Positions 42,737 to 51,836 of a stretch of 64,000 nt of DNA are shown one piece after another. The position numbers were made by a program, and so were the translations under genes. The notes under the pieces are model-generated. The model searched no databases and was not told the origin of the DNA. It saw only the letters and a program-made list of their open reading frames with translations. The stretch covers positions 19,816 to 83,815 of the forward strand of contig NZ_VOHA01000032.1 of the NCBI RefSeq assembly GCF_007859315.1, in the 5' to 3' direction. The stretch comes from Reyranella sp. CPCC 100927. GTDB lineage: Bacteria; Pseudomonadota; Alphaproteobacteria; Reyranellales; Reyranellaceae. Every line of letters starts with the position of its first letter. Positions within the stretch are counted from its first letter, which is position 1.

Positions 42737-42772
42737 CTCCCTTCTCCCCGCGCGCAGGCGGGGAGAAGGGAG
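42737..42772. terminator. Bidirectional terminator-like hairpin
   Basis: CTCCCTTCTCCCCG (42737-42750) pairs perfectly with CGGGGAGAAGGGAG (42759-42772) around an 8-base loop. It lies between the convergent importer and methyltransferase genes, directly adjacent to the stop codon of the latter. No clear T-run follows on either side. Confidence 0.7.
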
Positions 42773-43642
42773 TCAACTCGGGTTGACCGCCTTCACCAGC
42801 CAGCAGGCGGTCGACAGGCGGACGGCGCCATCGGCCATGTACGGCGCCAATGCCTTGCCGACAGCATCGATCGCCTGCCGACGCGCCGCCTCGGGAGCAG
42901 CGCGCAGCAGCCGGGTCATCGGTCCTACCTCGGCCGCCAGTGCTGCCGCCTCGTCAAGGCTGGATGCCCGGAACACCGCCTGGTCGTCGATCGGATCGAT
43001 GGTGATATCGGCGAAGCCGGCGCCGGCGAGGACGCGCCGCACGTGGTCGCGGTCGCCGAAGGCGAACGGCCCGGGATCGTGCGGTCCGGGGCGCGGCATC
43101 GGGGGCAGGAACGGGACCGCGGCCACGAACGGCACGAATGCCCATGCATTGTCCTTGAACGGCCGCCAGCACAGGAAGGTCAGACGGCCGCGCGGCTTGA
43201 GGGCGCGGCGCAGATGCGTGAATGCCGCCACCGGATCGCCGAAGAACATCACGCCGAAGCGCGAGAACAGCAGATCCGTCGAGCCCGGCGCGAAGGCGTA
43301 TGCCGACGCATCGCCGGCGGCGAAACGCACATTGGCGAGACCATCGGCCGCAGCGCGGCGCGAGGCTTCCGCCATCATCGCTTCCGACAGGTCGAGGCCG
43401 AGCACGGTGCCCGACGGCCCCACGGCGCGCGCCAGCATCCGTGACGTCGCACCGGTGCCGCAGCCCACGTCCAGCACCACCTCGCCCGACTGCGCCGCCG
43501 CCGCGGTCAGGGCCTGTTCACCGAGACCCGCCAGCATCGCATCGGTCCGCGCCTCGCGTGCCAGCCAGATGTCACCCCCCTCGCCACTCCAGAACGCGAC
43601 CTGATCGGCGTGCAGGGTGTCGGGGGTCGTGTCAGCCGGCAT
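42773..43642 (-). CDS. Class I SAM-dependent methyltransferase
   Basis: 289 residues. Motif I is VLDVGCGTGATSRMLARAVG, with LGLDLSEAMM (acid at the end of strand 2) and DLLFSRFGVMFFGDPV following the Rossmann methyltransferase pattern. The N-terminus resembles UbiE/COQ5-like members. The substrate is unknown. ATG 43642 is preceded by GGAG. It stands between the importer operon and the RND gene and is likely monocistronic. Confidence 0.9.
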   Translation of the reverse strand: MPADTTPDTLHADQVAFWSGEGGDIWLAREARTDAMLAGLGEQALTAAAAQSGEVVLDVGCGTGATSRMLARAVGPSGTVLGLDLSEAMMAEASRRAAADGLANVRFAAGDASAYAFAPGSTDLLFSRFGVMFFGDPVAAFTHLRRALKPRGRLTFLCWRPFKDNAWAFVPFVAAVPFLPPMPRPGPHDPGPFAFGDRDHVRRVLAGAGFADITIDPIDDQAVFRASSLDEAAALAAEVGPMTRLLRAAPEAARRQAIDAVGKALAPYMADGAVRLSTACWLVKAVNPS

Positions 43643-43741
43643 GACGGAACTCCGATAGGTGAAATGAACGACGATGATAGCAAATCACAGTCCGGCGGGG
43701 ACGATCTTCACAATGCGCTTCACCGCTCCCGGCCCGGCGGA

Positions 43742-46700
43742 TCAGTCCTCGCCGGCATGAAGGGAAGCAGGGGCAAGATCGGGATTGGGGCGGCGTTCGC
43801 GGGATATGAACGTGTAGACCGTGGGCACGACGAACAGTGTCAGCACCGTGCCGAAGGTCATGCCGCCGACCACGACCCAGCCGATCTGGTGCCGGCTTTC
43901 GGCACCGGCGCCCGAAGCGAGCGCCAGCGGCAGGGCGCCCAGCACCATGGCGCCGGTGGTCATCAGGATCGGCCGCAAGCGGATCACGGCAGCCTCGACC
44001 ACAGCCTGGCGCACGCTCTCGCCCAGATCGGCGCGGCGCTGATTGGCAAACTGGACGATCAGGATGCCGTGCTTGGTGATCAGGCCGATCAGGGTCACAA
44101 GGCCGATCTGGCTGTAGATGTTGAGCGTGCAGCCCGACAGATGCAGCGCCGCGAAGGCGCCGGTCATCGACATCGGCACCGAGATCATGATGATCAGCGG
44201 GTCGACGAAACTCTCGAACTGGGCCGACAGCACCAGGAAGATGAAGCCCAGCGCCAGCAGGAACACGATCACCAGGCTGTGACCCGATTCCTTGAACTCG
44301 CGCGATGTGCCGTTGTAGTCGACACGGAAGTCCGCCGGCAGGATCGCCTTGGCCTGCCGCTCCATGAAGGCCAGCGCCTCGCCCAGCGAATAGTCGGGCG
44401 CCAGGTTGGCGGTGATGGTGACGGAGCGCAGCTGGTTGAAGCGGTTCAACTCCTTGGGTGCAACGGTCTCATCCGCTGTCACGATGTTGGAGAGCTGCAC
44501 CATGTCGCCGCCGCGCGAGCGCACATAGACTTGCGACAGGTCATAGGGTGTCTGCCGGTCGATGGGCTCGACCTGCACGATGACGTCGTATTGCTTGCCC
44601 TCCCGATTGAAGCGGGTCACCTGGCGGCCACCGAACAGGGTTTCCAGCGTACGGCCCGTCGCCTCCACCGAGAGGCCGAGATCGGCGATCTTGTCGCGCT
44701 TCATCTGGACGTCGATCTGCGGCTTGTTGAGGCGCAGGTCGTGATCGACGCTGACCAGGCCCGGGTTGTCATTCAGCACGTCCATCAGCCGCTCGATGTG
44801 CTCCTCGATCTCGGCGAACGGCCGCGAGCTCAGGATCACGAACTGCACCGGCCGGCTGCGAAAACTCTGGCCCAGCGACGGCGGGTTGTTGACGAAGGCG
44901 CGCACGCCGGGGATGCCTTCGACGGCCGGCCGAATGCCCTCGGCGATATCCTGCTGCTTGCGACTGCGGTCATCCCAGTGGTGCAGGCGCAGGAAGGCGA
45001 CCGCATCGGTGACCGTGGGCGAGCCGGCGACGGCATAGGTCGAGCCGACCTCCGGCAGCCCCATGCCGATCGGCTCGAAGGCACGGGCATAGCGGCTCGA
45101 GTAGTCGATGGTGGCGCCTTCCGGGGCTGTGCCGAGCACCAGGATGACGCCGCGGTCCTCCAGCGGCGACAACTCCGACTTCATCACGACGCCCAGCCAG
45201 GCGCCGCCACCGACCGTCGCCAGCAGCAGCATCAGCACCAGCGGGCGGGCGCGCAGCGCGCCGTCCAGCGCCCGACGGTAGGCACTCGACAGCCCGGCGA
45301 GGCCGCGCTCGAGCAGGTTGTAGAGCCGGCCATGTGTCTCGTGGTCTTTCAGCAGGCGCGAGCACATCATCGGCGTCAGCGTGAGCGCAATGAAGCCGGA
45401 GATCAGCACGGCACCGGCCAGCGACAGCGCGAATTCCACGAACAGCTTGCCGGTGCGGCCGGGCGTGAAGGCGACGGGCGCGTAGACTGCGACCAGGGTC
45501 AAGGTCATGGCGATGACAGCAAAGACGATCTCGCCGGTGCCCTTCACCGCGGCGCGCATCGGCGACATGCCCTCCTCGATATGGCGATGCACGTTCTCGA
45601 GCACTACGATCGCATCGTCCACGACGAGACCGATCGCCAGCACCATCGCCAGCAGGGTGAGCGTGTTCACGCTGAAGCCGAACGCAAACATGATGGCGAA
45701 GGTGCCGACCAGCGACACCGGGATGGTGACGACCGGGATCAGGGCGGCGCGGAACGAGCGCAGGAACAGCACGATCACGACGACCACCAGCGCCAACGCC
45801 TCGACGATGGTCCACAGCACCGACTTGATCGACTCCTCGATGAACACGGAGGTGTCGTAGGCAACGTCGATCTGCATGCCTTGCGGCAGACGCTCGCGCA
45901 GGCCGGGCAGGCGTTCGCGCACCGACCGCGAGACATCGAGAGGGTTCGCCGTCGACTGCTTGACCACGCCCAGCGTGACCGCCGTATGGCCGTTGTAGCG
46001 CGTGGTGCGCCGCTCCTCGACGGCGCCGAGCTCGGCGCGCGCCACGTCGCCCAGCCGCACCAGGAAGCCTGATGTCTGCTTGACGATGATACGGTCGAAC
46101 TGCTCCGTCGTGACCAGGCCGGTGCGCGAGAGGATGGTGAACTCGCGGTCGGTGCTCTCGATGCGGCCGGACGGGATTTCGACGTTCTGCTGGCGCAGCG
46201 CGGTCTCGATGTCCTGGACCGTGAGGTTGTAGGCCGCCAGCCGCGTGCGATCGACCCAGATGCGCATCGCGTAGCGGCGTTCGCCATAGATGTTGACGCC
46301 GGCGACGCCAGGCAGGTTCTGCAGCTCCGGCTTCACGTAGCGGTCGGCGTAGTCGGAAATCTCCAGGGTCGAGTGATGCGAACTGGTGAACGGCAGGAAG
46401 ATGATCGGCTGGGCATCGGCCTCGACCTTGGCGATGACCGGCTCCTCGATCTCGTCAGGCAGCTTGCGGCGCACGCGCGCGACGCGGTCGCGGACGTCGC
46501 TGGCGGCGGCGTCCGGATCGACGCTCAGCCGGAAGCGCACGGTGATGGTGCTCTGCTCCGGCCGGCTGCGGGAGCTCAGGATCTCGATCCCCTCGATGCC
46601 GGCAATCGACTCCTCCAGCACCTGCGTGACCTGCGCCTCGATGATCTCGGGGCTGGCACCGCGGTACACGGTCTCCACGGAGACGATCGGTTCGTCGATG

Positions 46701-46816
46701 TTGGGATATTCACGCACCGACAGGCGCTGGTAGGACACGGCGCCGACCAGCATCAGGATGAGGCTCAGCACGGTGGCAAACACCGGCCGGCGGATGCAGA
46801 GCTCATAGATGCTCAT
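43742..46816 (-). CDS. RND efflux permease, AcrB/MdtB (HAE-1) type, without adjacent adaptor
   Basis: 1024 residues with the RND plan: MSIYELCIRRPVFATVLSLI in the first membrane helix, two large periplasmic loops and AMVLAIGLVVDDAIVVLENV carrying the Asp-Asp pair of the proton relay. The duplicated halves each have six helices. Normally a membrane-fusion protein gene precedes it, but here the next gene upstream is a VapBC-like pair. The adaptor must lie elsewhere, or this gene has been separated by rearrangement. Substrates (drugs, detergents) cannot be told. Confidence 0.93.
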   Translation of the reverse strand: MSIYELCIRRPVFATVLSLILMLVGAVSYQRLSVREYPNIDEPIVSVETVYRGASPEIIEAQVTQVLEESIAGIEGIEILSSRSRPEQSTITVRFRLSVDPDAAASDVRDRVARVRRKLPDEIEEPVIAKVEADAQPIIFLPFTSSHHSTLEISDYADRYVKPELQNLPGVAGVNIYGERRYAMRIWVDRTRLAAYNLTVQDIETALRQQNVEIPSGRIESTDREFTILSRTGLVTTEQFDRIIVKQTSGFLVRLGDVARAELGAVEERRTTRYNGHTAVTLGVVKQSTANPLDVSRSVRERLPGLRERLPQGMQIDVAYDTSVFIEESIKSVLWTIVEALALVVVVIVLFLRSFRAALIPVVTIPVSLVGTFAIMFAFGFSVNTLTLLAMVLAIGLVVDDAIVVLENVHRHIEEGMSPMRAAVKGTGEIVFAVIAMTLTLVAVYAPVAFTPGRTGKLFVEFALSLAGAVLISGFIALTLTPMMCSRLLKDHETHGRLYNLLERGLAGLSSAYRRALDGALRARPLVLMLLLATVGGGAWLGVVMKSELSPLEDRGVILVLGTAPEGATIDYSSRYARAFEPIGMGLPEVGSTYAVAGSPTVTDAVAFLRLHHWDDRSRKQQDIAEGIRPAVEGIPGVRAFVNNPPSLGQSFRSRPVQFVILSSRPFAEIEEHIERLMDVLNDNPGLVSVDHDLRLNKPQIDVQMKRDKIADLGLSVEATGRTLETLFGGRQVTRFNREGKQYDVIVQVEPIDRQTPYDLSQVYVRSRGGDMVQLSNIVTADETVAPKELNRFNQLRSVTITANLAPDYSLGEALAFMERQAKAILPADFRVDYNGTSREFKESGHSLVIVFLLALGFIFLVLSAQFESFVDPLIIMISVPMSMTGAFAALHLSGCTLNIYSQIGLVTLIGLITKHGILIVQFANQRRADLGESVRQAVVEAAVIRLRPILMTTGAMVLGALPLALASGAGAESRHQIGWVVVGGMTFGTVLTLFVVPTVYTFISRERRPNPDLAPASLHAGED

Positions 46817-46867
46817 TGCCGCCAGTATAGCAGACGCCCTCGGCTGAGGTCCCTTGACGTGAGGAGA

Positions 46868-47254
46868 TTACGCCAAGGCGCTCCGCAGGTCGGTCCCGGC
46901 GAAGTCTTCGCCGACATAAAGGAGCGCACAGCCGCACGCCGTCGCCACGTCATAGGCGAAGCAGTCGCCAACGTTGAGACCTGCCGGATGGAGGCCCTTC
47001 CCCCAGCGTCCGTACGCCTCGGCGACCCGGCGTGCGACGGCCGGAGTCACATCCACGACGGTGACTCCAAGTCCGTCGATCAACGTCGCCATCTCCGCAC
47101 CGACATTGCGGCGAGCGGCAACGATCAAGGCCTCGGCCACCGTTGCGGCCGAGACCATGATCTCGTCCTGCGTTACCAGCGCTGCGATACACGCCTCGGC
47201 TTGGGGTTCATCGAGCACGATCGCCATCAGTGCGGACGTATCGACCGCGATCAT
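46868..47254 (-). CDS. VapC-like PIN-domain toxin
   Basis: 128 residues of the PIN fold. Acidic residues in MIAVDTSALMAIVLDEP (Asp5), VAEALIVAARR (Glu42 region) and NVGDCFAYDVA (Asp97 region) fit the VapC metal site, which cleaves tRNA or mRNA. ATG 47254 overlaps the antitoxin stop as ATGA; the toxin is second, as in most vapBC loci. The closest type by sequence feel is VapC of rhizobia. Both genes together look like a complete type II toxin-antitoxin module. Confidence 0.88.
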   Translation of the reverse strand: MIAVDTSALMAIVLDEPQAEACIAALVTQDEIMVSAATVAEALIVAARRNVGAEMATLIDGLGVTVVDVTPAVARRVAEAYGRWGKGLHPAGLNVGDCFAYDVATACGCALLYVGEDFAGTDLRSALA

Positions 47255-47508
47255 TCAGGCAAACCGTTGTCGCCATACAGAAAATCCTGGCTCCGTTCGG
47301 CCGTCGGCCCGGGGCTCGCCTTGGCGCCGCCGGCGGCTCGAACGGCATCCATCAGCGCACGACGGGACCTGGCGTCCACGACCGGCCGCACGGGAACGAG
47401 GCGGACGGCTGCCTGGCCGTGGCGGGTCAGGATAACCTCGTCGCCGGCTTCGGCGCGGCGCACCAGCTCGGTCAGCTGACCTTTGGCCTCGGTCACAGAG
47501 ATCCGCAT
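47251..47508 (-). CDS. Phd/YefM-type antitoxin (VapB partner)
   Basis: 85 residues. MRISVTEAKGQLTELVRRAEAGDEVILTRHGQ is the Phd/YefM DNA-binding N-terminal pattern, followed by a flexible toxin-binding tail. ATG 47508 is set by GGATGGA upstream; a long N-terminal extension in the same frame has no homology. It is coupled to the PIN toxin by an ATGA overlap. A 25-base near-perfect palindrome sits 24 bases upstream and is the probable operator. Confidence 0.88.
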   Translation of the reverse strand: MRISVTEAKGQLTELVRRAEAGDEVILTRHGQAAVRLVPVRPVVDARSRRALMDAVRAAGGAKASPGPTAERSQDFLYGDNGLPE

Positions 47509-47531
47509 TCCATCCAACCCTCGATCACCGA

Positions 47532-47556
47532 AAATGGACCATTTAATGGTCCATTT
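47532..47556. promoter_or_regulatory. Toxin-antitoxin operator palindrome
   Basis: AAATGGACCATT and AATGGTCCATTT flank a single central T, a palindrome perfect except for that odd centre. It lies just upstream of the antitoxin start and A/T-rich DNA, so it very likely binds the Phd-type antitoxin for autoregulation. Confidence 0.75.
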
Positions 47557-47708
47557 CAATGATGTTCGTTGGCGCAAGGCCACGACATATTTACATTATT
47601 AATGCGTCCAATACCCTATTTCTACAGTTCATGAGGTTATTTTGTATTGAATTTCCATCCTCCAGACGTTTATTGTCCGACAGCAATCATGCAGACGCAG
47701 GGGCGGCC

Positions 47709-47894
47709 GTGAGCGTTGCCGACAACAAGCTGAATGCGTCCCGGACCTCGGACCGGCTGACAGGCCGCGGCCTGGGCGGTTCGCTGGCTGCGCTGCGCGC
47801 GCGTCATCCCAGGCTTACCGCGACGGTGATCCATGGTGCCGAAGTGGGCGCCTGGGTCGCGTTTTACGTCGTGGTGCGCGCGCTGGTCGGCTGA
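47709..47894 (+). CDS. Small hypothetical protein before cysG
   Basis: 61 residues if it starts at GTG 47709. The N-terminal half is hydrophilic and basic; the C-terminal half (HGAEVGAWVAFYVVVRALVG) could be one membrane helix. No family recognised. It sits 35 bases upstream of cysG on the same strand and A/T-rich promoter-like DNA precedes it. Its reality rests on position and codon use in a high-GC frame; it may not be translated. Confidence 0.45.
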   Translation: MSVADNKLNASRTSDRLTGRGLGGSLAALRARHPRLTATVIHGAEVGAWVAFYVVVRALVG

Positions 47895-47929
47895 CCGCCG
47901 GCGCCACGGCACCTCGTGAAAGACTGGCG

Positions 47930-49327
47930 ATGAAGCATCTTCCGACGTTCTTCGCGTTGACCGGCAAGGTCGCGCTGGTGGTCGGCGGCACGCCGGCCGC
48001 GGCGCAGCGCGCCCGCACCTTGCTGGCCGCCGGCGCCCGCGTGACGGTGATGGCGCCGGATCTGGACGTCGTATTCGACGATCTGCAGCGCAGCGGCGCC
48101 ATCGCCTGGCAGGCCCGCTGGCCCGGCTGCGAGGACCTCGACGGCGCGGCGCTCAGCTTCGTCGCCACTGGCGACCCGGTACGCGATGCAGAGGTGGCGG
48201 CACTGGCGCGCGATGCGCGGGTGCCCGTCAACGTCACCGACCGCCCCGACCTCAGCGACTTCATCATGCCGGCCATCGTCGACCGCGGCGACGTGGTCGT
48301 CGGCGTGTCGACCGGCGGTGCCGCACCGGTACTGGCACGCCTGGTGCGTGAGCGGATCGAGCGCGCCATGCCCGCGCGCTTGGCCGAGTTGGGCGCCTTC
48401 GCCGGCCGCTTCCGCGACACCGTCCGTGCCGTATTCACCGATGTCGGTGCGCGACGCCAATTCTGGGAACGCGCACTGAACGGCGTTGTCGGCCAGCATG
48501 TGCTCGCTGGCAGGACGCAAGCGGCGCACGACGCGATGCTGGTGACCCTCAATCGGTCAGGTACGGGGGCACCCCGCGAGGGTTCGGTGACCATCGTCGG
48601 CGCCGGCCCCGGCGATCCCGATCTGCTGACCCTGCGCGCGCTGCAGGCGTTGCAAAGCGCCGACGTCGTGTTGCACGACGAATTGGCCGGCCGCGAGGTT
48701 CTGGGCTACGCGCGCCGCGATGCCGAACTGATCTATGTCGGCAAGCAGAAAGCACATCACAGCAAGAGCCAGGACGAGATCAACGCGCTGATGGTGGCGC
48801 ACGCGCGTGCCGGCAAGCACGTCGTGCGCCTCAAGGGCGGTGATCCCTTCATCTTCGGCCGCGGTGGCGAGGAGTTGGCACACTTGCGCCGCCACGGCAT
48901 CGACGCCACCGTCGTGCCGGGCATCACCGCCGGGCTGGCGTGCGCCGCTGCTGCCGGCATCCCGCTGACGCACCGCGAGCATGCATCGGCCGTCACCTTT
49001 GTCACCGGCCACCTCAAGAATGGCGAGCCGACCGCCGACTGGGAAGCGCTGGCCAGAAGCGGCCAGACCATCGTCGTCTATATGGGTGTGAGCGCCGCCG
49101 CCACGGTGCGCGACCGCCTGCTGTCGGCCGGTCTCGCCCGCACCACACCGGTTGCGATCGTCGAGAACGGATCACGCCGCAACCAGAAAGTCAGCACCGG
49201 CACGCTGGGCAGCCTCGCGGCCCTGGCGGTGCATCACGCCGGCGGCGGACCAGCCCTGATGATCATTGGTGACGTCGCCGCTTTGGCCGACGCCGCCGCA
49301 GAGCCCGCATGGGCGGAGGCATCCTGA
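47930..49327 (+). CDS. cysG: Siroheme synthase
   Basis: 465 residues fusing two parts. The N-terminal CysG^N-like domain (1-~210) has the variant NAD motif VVGGTPAAAQRA and dehydrogenates/chelates precorrin-2. The C-terminal uroporphyrinogen-III methyltransferase (215-465) has GAGPGDPDLLTLRALQ and VRLKGGDPFIFGRGGEE. The product siroheme is the cofactor of the sulfite reductase two genes downstream, so the cluster makes cofactor and enzyme together. ATG 47930 fits. Its TGA overlaps the next start as TGATG. Confidence 0.95.
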   Translation: MKHLPTFFALTGKVALVVGGTPAAAQRARTLLAAGARVTVMAPDLDVVFDDLQRSGAIAWQARWPGCEDLDGAALSFVATGDPVRDAEVAALARDARVPVNVTDRPDLSDFIMPAIVDRGDVVVGVSTGGAAPVLARLVRERIERAMPARLAELGAFAGRFRDTVRAVFTDVGARRQFWERALNGVVGQHVLAGRTQAAHDAMLVTLNRSGTGAPREGSVTIVGAGPGDPDLLTLRALQALQSADVVLHDELAGREVLGYARRDAELIYVGKQKAHHSKSQDEINALMVAHARAGKHVVRLKGGDPFIFGRGGEELAHLRRHGIDATVVPGITAGLACAAAAGIPLTHREHASAVTFVTGHLKNGEPTADWEALARSGQTIVVYMGVSAAATVRDRLLSAGLARTTPVAIVENGSRRNQKVSTGTLGSLAALAVHHAGGGPALMIIGDVAALADAAAEPAWAEAS

Positions 49328-49644
49328 TGGCCAAGAATCTCACCGGCAGCTTGCAGATCGTCACCGCCAACCGCCTGCGCGACGGCGTGGTGGTGTTCCT
49401 CACCGACACCGGCGAGTGGACGTCCAGCATCGCCCGTGCTGCGGTGGCGCGCGATGCCGAGTCGAGCACCCGTCTGCTGGCCATCGGCACCGTGGCCGCC
49501 GCCGAGTCGCGCGTGGTCGAACCCTATCTGACCGCCGTTACCGAGGACGGCGATACGATCGCGCCGGTGAGCCTGCGTGAACGTATCCGCGCCCAGGGCC
49601 TGACGTTCGCCGCGATCTCGGCCGACGCCACGCGCTATCTGTGA
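49327..49644 (+). CDS. DUF2849 protein of the sulfite-reduction operon
   Basis: 105 residues (MAKNLTGSLQIVTANRLRDG...). This short family is almost always found between cysG and the sulfite reductase in Alphaproteobacteria; its role is unknown. ATG 49327 overlaps the cysG stop codon. No cofactor motif is visible. Confidence 0.9.
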   Translation: MAKNLTGSLQIVTANRLRDGVVVFLTDTGEWTSSIARAAVARDAESSTRLLAIGTVAAAESRVVEPYLTAVTEDGDTIAPVSLRERIRAQGLTFAAISADATRYL

Positions 49645-49651
49645 GAGCGCC

Positions 49652-51307
49652 ATGTACCGCTATGACGAATATGACCATGCCTTTGTCGGCGAACGCGTCG
49701 CGCAGTTTCGCGACCAGGTAAAGCGCCGGCTGTCGGGCGAGATCACGGAAGACGAGTTCAAGCCGCTGCGCCTGCAGAACGGACTGTACCTGCAGCTGCA
49801 TGCCTACATGCTGCGCATCGCCATTCCCTACGGCACGCTGTCGTCCAACCAGATGCGCACCCTGGCGCACATCGCACGCCGCTACGACCGCGGCTACGGC
49901 CACTTCACCACGCGCCAGAACCTGCAGTTCAACTGGATCCGGCTCGAGGACGCGCCCGACGCGATCGCCGATCTCGCCAAGGCCGAGATGCATTCGATCC
50001 AGACCAGCGGCAACTGCATCCGCAACACCACCGCCGATCACTGGGCCGGCGCCGCCATCGACGAGATCGAGGATCCGCGCATCTGGTGCGAGATCGTCCG
50101 CCAATGGTCGACGGTGCACCCCGAGTTCAGCTTCCTGCCGCGCAAGTTCAAGATCGCTATCACGGGATCGCCCAACGACCGCGCCGCCGTGCGCGTGCAC
50201 GACATCGGCCTGCGCATGTTGCGCAACGATGCCGGCGACGTCGGCTTCGAAGTCATCGTGGGCGGTGGCCTTGGCCGCACGCCGATGATCGGCAAGACCA
50301 TCCGCGACTTCCTGCCCAAGCAGCACTTGCTGTCGTACCTCGAAGCGATCCTGCGGGTCTACAACCGCTACGGACGGCGCGATAACATCTACAAGGCACG
50401 CATCAAGATCCTGGTGCACGAGATCGGCGCCGAGGAGATGCGCCGCCAGGTCGAAGAGGAGTGGGCCAGCATCCGCAACGGCGCGCTCGACCTGCCGCGC
50501 GATGTCGTCGACGGCATCGCGCGCCACTTCGCGCCACCGCTCTACCAGCCGCAACCGGCGTTCGCGCCCGAGACCGAGCGGCTGCGCTTCGAAGACAAGA
50601 ACTTCGCGCTGTGGCTGCGCAGCAATGTGGTGCCGCATCGCCAGCCTGGCTACGCCATCGTCAACCTGTCGCTGAAGCCCGAAGGCGCGCCGCCGGGCGA
50701 CGCCAGCGCCGCACAGATGGATGCCGTTGCCGACCTGGCCGATGCCTACAGCTTCGGCGAGATCCGCGTGACGCACGAGCAGAACCTGGTGCTGCCGCAC
50801 GTTGCCGTGACCGACCTGCCGGCCGTATGGCGCGGGCTCACGCGCATCGGCTTCGCGACGCCCAACCTGGGACTGGTGAGCGATATCATCGCCTGTCCCG
50901 GGCTCGACTATTGCGCGCTGGCCAATGCACGCGCCATTCCCGTGGCACAGCGCATCTCGCAGCACTTCGCCGACCTGGCGCGCCAGCACGATATCGGTGA
51001 GCTGAAGATCAAGATCTCGGGCTGCATCAACGCCTGCGGCCATCACCACGTCGGCCACATCGGCATCCTGGGCGTCGACAAGAACGGCACCGAGTTCTAT
51101 CAGCTCACGCTGGGCGGCCATGCCGGTGACGACGTCTCGCTGGGCACCATCGTCGGGCCGGCGGTACCGGCCGACCAGGTGGTCGAAGCCATCGACTCGC
51201 TGGTCCGCACCTACCTCGATGTGCGCCAGGCGGACGAGCGGTTCCTCGACACCTATCGCCGCGTGGGAACCGCGCCGTTCAAGGAGAGGCTCTATGCCAC
51301 TGCTTAA
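49652..51307 (+). CDS. cysI: Siroheme [4Fe-4S] nitrite/sulfite reductase
   Basis: 551 residues. The two-repeat reductase fold is present and the cluster-binding cysteines appear as CPGLDYC and, further on, CINACGHHHVGH, as in CysI-type ferredoxin-linked sulfite reductases. The enzyme reduces sulfite to sulfide for cysteine synthesis. ATG 49652 follows GAGAG. No CysJ flavoprotein is present, so ferredoxin or another carrier is the probable electron donor. It is coupled to the DUF934 gene (14-base overlap). Confidence 0.94.
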   Translation: MYRYDEYDHAFVGERVAQFRDQVKRRLSGEITEDEFKPLRLQNGLYLQLHAYMLRIAIPYGTLSSNQMRTLAHIARRYDRGYGHFTTRQNLQFNWIRLEDAPDAIADLAKAEMHSIQTSGNCIRNTTADHWAGAAIDEIEDPRIWCEIVRQWSTVHPEFSFLPRKFKIAITGSPNDRAAVRVHDIGLRMLRNDAGDVGFEVIVGGGLGRTPMIGKTIRDFLPKQHLLSYLEAILRVYNRYGRRDNIYKARIKILVHEIGAEEMRRQVEEEWASIRNGALDLPRDVVDGIARHFAPPLYQPQPAFAPETERLRFEDKNFALWLRSNVVPHRQPGYAIVNLSLKPEGAPPGDASAAQMDAVADLADAYSFGEIRVTHEQNLVLPHVAVTDLPAVWRGLTRIGFATPNLGLVSDIIACPGLDYCALANARAIPVAQRISQHFADLARQHDIGELKIKISGCINACGHHHVGHIGILGVDKNGTEFYQLTLGGHAGDDVSLGTIVGPAVPADQVVEAIDSLVRTYLDVRQADERFLDTYRRVGTAPFKERLYATA

Positions 51308-51803
51308 GGGCGGCGCCCTGGTCAACGATCCCTGGACCACTCTGGCCGACGACGTGGCCATCCCGGCCGACGGCGCCGTGATCGTGAGCTTCGCGCGCTT
51401 CACTGCCGAGCGCACGGCGCTGCTGGCGCGCGATGCCCCGCTGGGCGTGGCGTTGAAGAACACCGATGCGGTCGAGCAGCTGGCGCATGATGCTGCACGC
51501 TTGAAGCTGATCGCGCTCAGCTTTCCCAAGTTCAGCGACGGGCGTGCCTACACGCAGGCCCGTTTGCTGCGCGAACGCTACCGCTACGCCGGCGAGTTGC
51601 GCGCCATCGGCCAGGTGCTGCCCGATCAGCTGCATCACATGCGCCGCTGCGGCTTCGATACGTTCGAGCTCGCCAAGGGCGAGCCGATCGAGGCGTGGCG
51701 TCGTGCCGTACACACCTTCAGCGCCGTCTATCAGCCCACCGGCGACGGCCGGGCGCCGGTATCGGCGCTACGCCGCCGCTTGTTCGCGGACGCGGCGGAT
51801 TGA
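51294..51803 (+). CDS. DUF934 protein of the sulfite-reduction operon
   Basis: 169 residues. DUF934 proteins are the standard companion of alphaproteobacterial CysI and are thought to aid sulfite reduction; a function is not established. ATG 51294 lies in the 3' end of cysI with AAGGAGAGG upstream. No signal peptide. CysH and the ATP sulfurylase genes are not in the window. Confidence 0.9.
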   Translation: MPLLKGGALVNDPWTTLADDVAIPADGAVIVSFARFTAERTALLARDAPLGVALKNTDAVEQLAHDAARLKLIALSFPKFSDGRAYTQARLLRERYRYAGELRAIGQVLPDQLHHMRRCGFDTFELAKGEPIEAWRRAVHTFSAVYQPTGDGRAPVSALRRRLFADAAD

Positions 51804-51809
51804 TGATTC

Positions 51810-51836
51810 TTCCTCTCCCGTTTACGGGAGAAGGAA
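51810..51836. terminator. Terminator-like hairpin between DUF934 and nitroreductase
   Basis: TTCCTCTCCCG and CGGGAG(A)AGGAA flank a TTTA loop with one bulge, between convergent genes and adjacent to the nitroreductase stop. It probably ends transcription from both sides. Confidence 0.6.

Noticed and set aside
43610..46072. An 820-codon open frame on the plus strand.
   Set aside because: Antisense to the RND pump, with repetitive His/Gln/Asp/Arg composition and no homology; the RND gene has clear family motifs.
49538..51529. A 663-codon open frame on the minus strand.
   Set aside because: Antisense to cysI and its neighbours, with no recognisable domain.
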